Shown: in pieces, positions 5,321-6,001 of the stretch
How positions within the stretch are numbered: position 1 is the first letter of the stretch
Layout of the letters: every line of letters starts with the position of its first letter
From: an uncultured Lachnospiraceae bacterium
Lineage (GTDB): Bacteria; Bacillota_A; Clostridia; Lachnospirales; Lachnospiraceae
Length of the DNA: 6,001 bases
Direction of reading: 5' to 3'
Assembly: GCA_947175285.1 (NCBI GenBank)
Contig: CAMWMM010000334.1
Span: 1 to 6,001 of the forward strand
Made by a program: the position numbers and the translations under genes
Notes under the pieces: model-generated
What the model saw: only the letters and a program-made list of their open reading frames with translations
What the model was told of the DNA's origin: nothing
Database searches by the model: none

Positions 5321-5941
5321 TTATGAAAAAAATTCATGGTTTCCGTATGAAAATAACCTGGTCAGTTTCTGGTCAAACCACTGCATTTTTCCGGCATCTA
5401 CTTTGTTTCTGGCGCAAAAATACAACGCGCCCTGTGAAATATCCTCCCCGTAAAGCGCTCTTTTTACCGCTTCATAAGTTTCCTCACTGACCGTAATATT
5501 CTGGAAGCGCCCGTCCACTGTCGGTGAAAACTGCGCCACGCCCTGTTCCTTCTGCATCACAACCGCAGTGACCGTATCCGGGAACATATCATTATTTACC
5601 CGGTTTAATACAACATTTGCCACAAGCAGTTTGCCGTCCTCATCTTCGCCTCCGGCCTCCGCTTCCACGATTCGAAGCAGTGAATCATAATCCTGCTCGG
5701 ATAACTGGTATTTCATCTCCTGCTCTAATACTTCATAGTCTACCACCCGCTGTCCGGAAGATATACAGGCAACTACCTCCAGAAAACTTTTTTTATCCTC
5801 CTCCATCGTTGCGCTCATATATTCCATTCGAAAAGCCTGCGTTGCCGCAACACGGTTAATTTTTAATTCCTTAATACAAATCCATGATGTAAAAAATGTC
5901 ATATTCATCAAAAGCAATATTGCGAAATATTTCTTATACAT
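5321..5941 (-). CDS. Membrane-anchored cell wall hydrolase, SleB/CwlJ type
   Basis: A 206-residue protein with an N-terminal signal or anchor segment (KK then hydrophobic residues to about 23), a variable linker (24-80), and a C-terminal SleB/CwlJ-like hydrolase domain (about 85-206). Domain marks are IVEAEAGGE (91-99), LLVANVVLNRV (105-115), AQFSPTVDGRF (136-146), ALYF (172-175) and the terminal GNHEFF (200-205). By alignment with SleB lytic transglycosylases, E95 in the AEAGGE motif is the likely catalytic glutamate. It should act outside the membrane on peptidoglycan. SleB itself is a spore cortex-lytic enzyme, but many clostridial relatives are general wall hydrolases. There is no N-terminal peptidoglycan-binding domain as in SleB, so a germination role is not established. 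The ATG at 5941 lies one base after the stop of an upstream frame. Its nearest AAAGG site is about 14 bases away, hinting at translational coupling. Confidence 0.88.
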   Translation of the reverse strand: MYKKYFAILLLMNMTFFTSWICIKELKINRVAATQAFRMEYMSATMEEDKKSFLEVVACISSGQRVVDYEVLEQEMKYQLSEQDYDSLLRIVEAEAGGEDEDGKLLVANVVLNRVNNDMFPDTVTAVVMQKEQGVAQFSPTVDGRFQNITVSEETYEAVKRALYGEDISQGALYFCARNKVDAGKMQWFDQKLTRLFSYGNHEFFS

Positions 5942-5942
5942 C

Positions 5943-6001
5943 TTAAATAAGCATACCTTTCATATAATTGAGAAAATCCATTTTCACACTGTCCTTTAAC
6001 A
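5943..6001 (-). CDS. C-terminal end of an unidentified upstream gene
   Basis: An open frame enters from the right edge and ends with TAA at 5943-5945, one base before the ATG of the cell wall hydrolase. Only 18 residues are visible (ending in MDFLNYMKGMLI), too few to identify. The tight spacing and the lack of a separate promoter or good ribosome site for the hydrolase suggest a real gene in the same operon. It could also be chance, since only 59 bases are seen. Confidence 0.45.
   Translation of the reverse strand, partial: LKDSVKMDFLNYMKGMLI

Noticed and set aside
1..6001. CRISPR array, phage, transposase, toxin-antitoxin or defence system
   Set aside because: All sizeable frames are accounted for by housekeeping enzymes, a wall hydrolase and one small membrane protein; no regularly spaced repeats are present.

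Overview
The window looks like an ordinary chromosomal segment of a low-to-moderate GC anaerobic Firmicute, most likely a Clostridia/Lachnospiraceae-type genome. The reasons are AT-rich intergenic DNA, strong AAAGGAGG-type ribosome binding sites, TGnTATAAT promoters, a long-form citrate synthase and threonine synthase, and a SleB/CwlJ-type cell wall hydrolase. The organism call is inference from protein style only. No mobile element, tRNA, rRNA or CRISPR array is visible.

Layout. Positions 1-1665 (minus strand) hold a two-gene unit: deoC (deoxyribose-phosphate aldolase), then 17 bases later an Xaa-Pro aminopeptidase that runs off the left edge. A 304-base divergent intergenic region (1666-1969) carries a deoC promoter on the minus strand. 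On the plus strand it carries one good and one weaker promoter for citrate synthase, followed by an unusually structured leader of about 145 bases. The citrate synthase gene (1970-3343, plus) ends at a bidirectional terminator (3348-3397). From the right, on the minus strand, come the last codons of an unidentified gene (5943-6001), a membrane-anchored cell wall hydrolase (5321-5941), threonine synthase thrC (3763-5250) with its own promoter, and a small three-helix membrane protein (3409-3750). The small gene follows thrC by 12 bases and is probably co-transcribed with it up to the shared terminator.

How the genes fit together. They are separate housekeeping functions: carbon entry toward glutamate (citrate synthase), threonine synthesis, deoxynucleoside and peptide salvage, and wall remodelling. 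Nothing suggests a multi-gene defence or mobile system.

The most interesting part is the citrate synthase leader. It contains a terminator-like A-tract/hairpin/T-tract, then a compact three-way junction whose closing stem competes with a second helix covering the 5' part of the Shine-Dalgarno sequence. That arrangement resembles a translational switch (riboswitch-like or protein-bound leader), or alternatively a dispersed palindromic element. It does not match any riboswitch class I can name.
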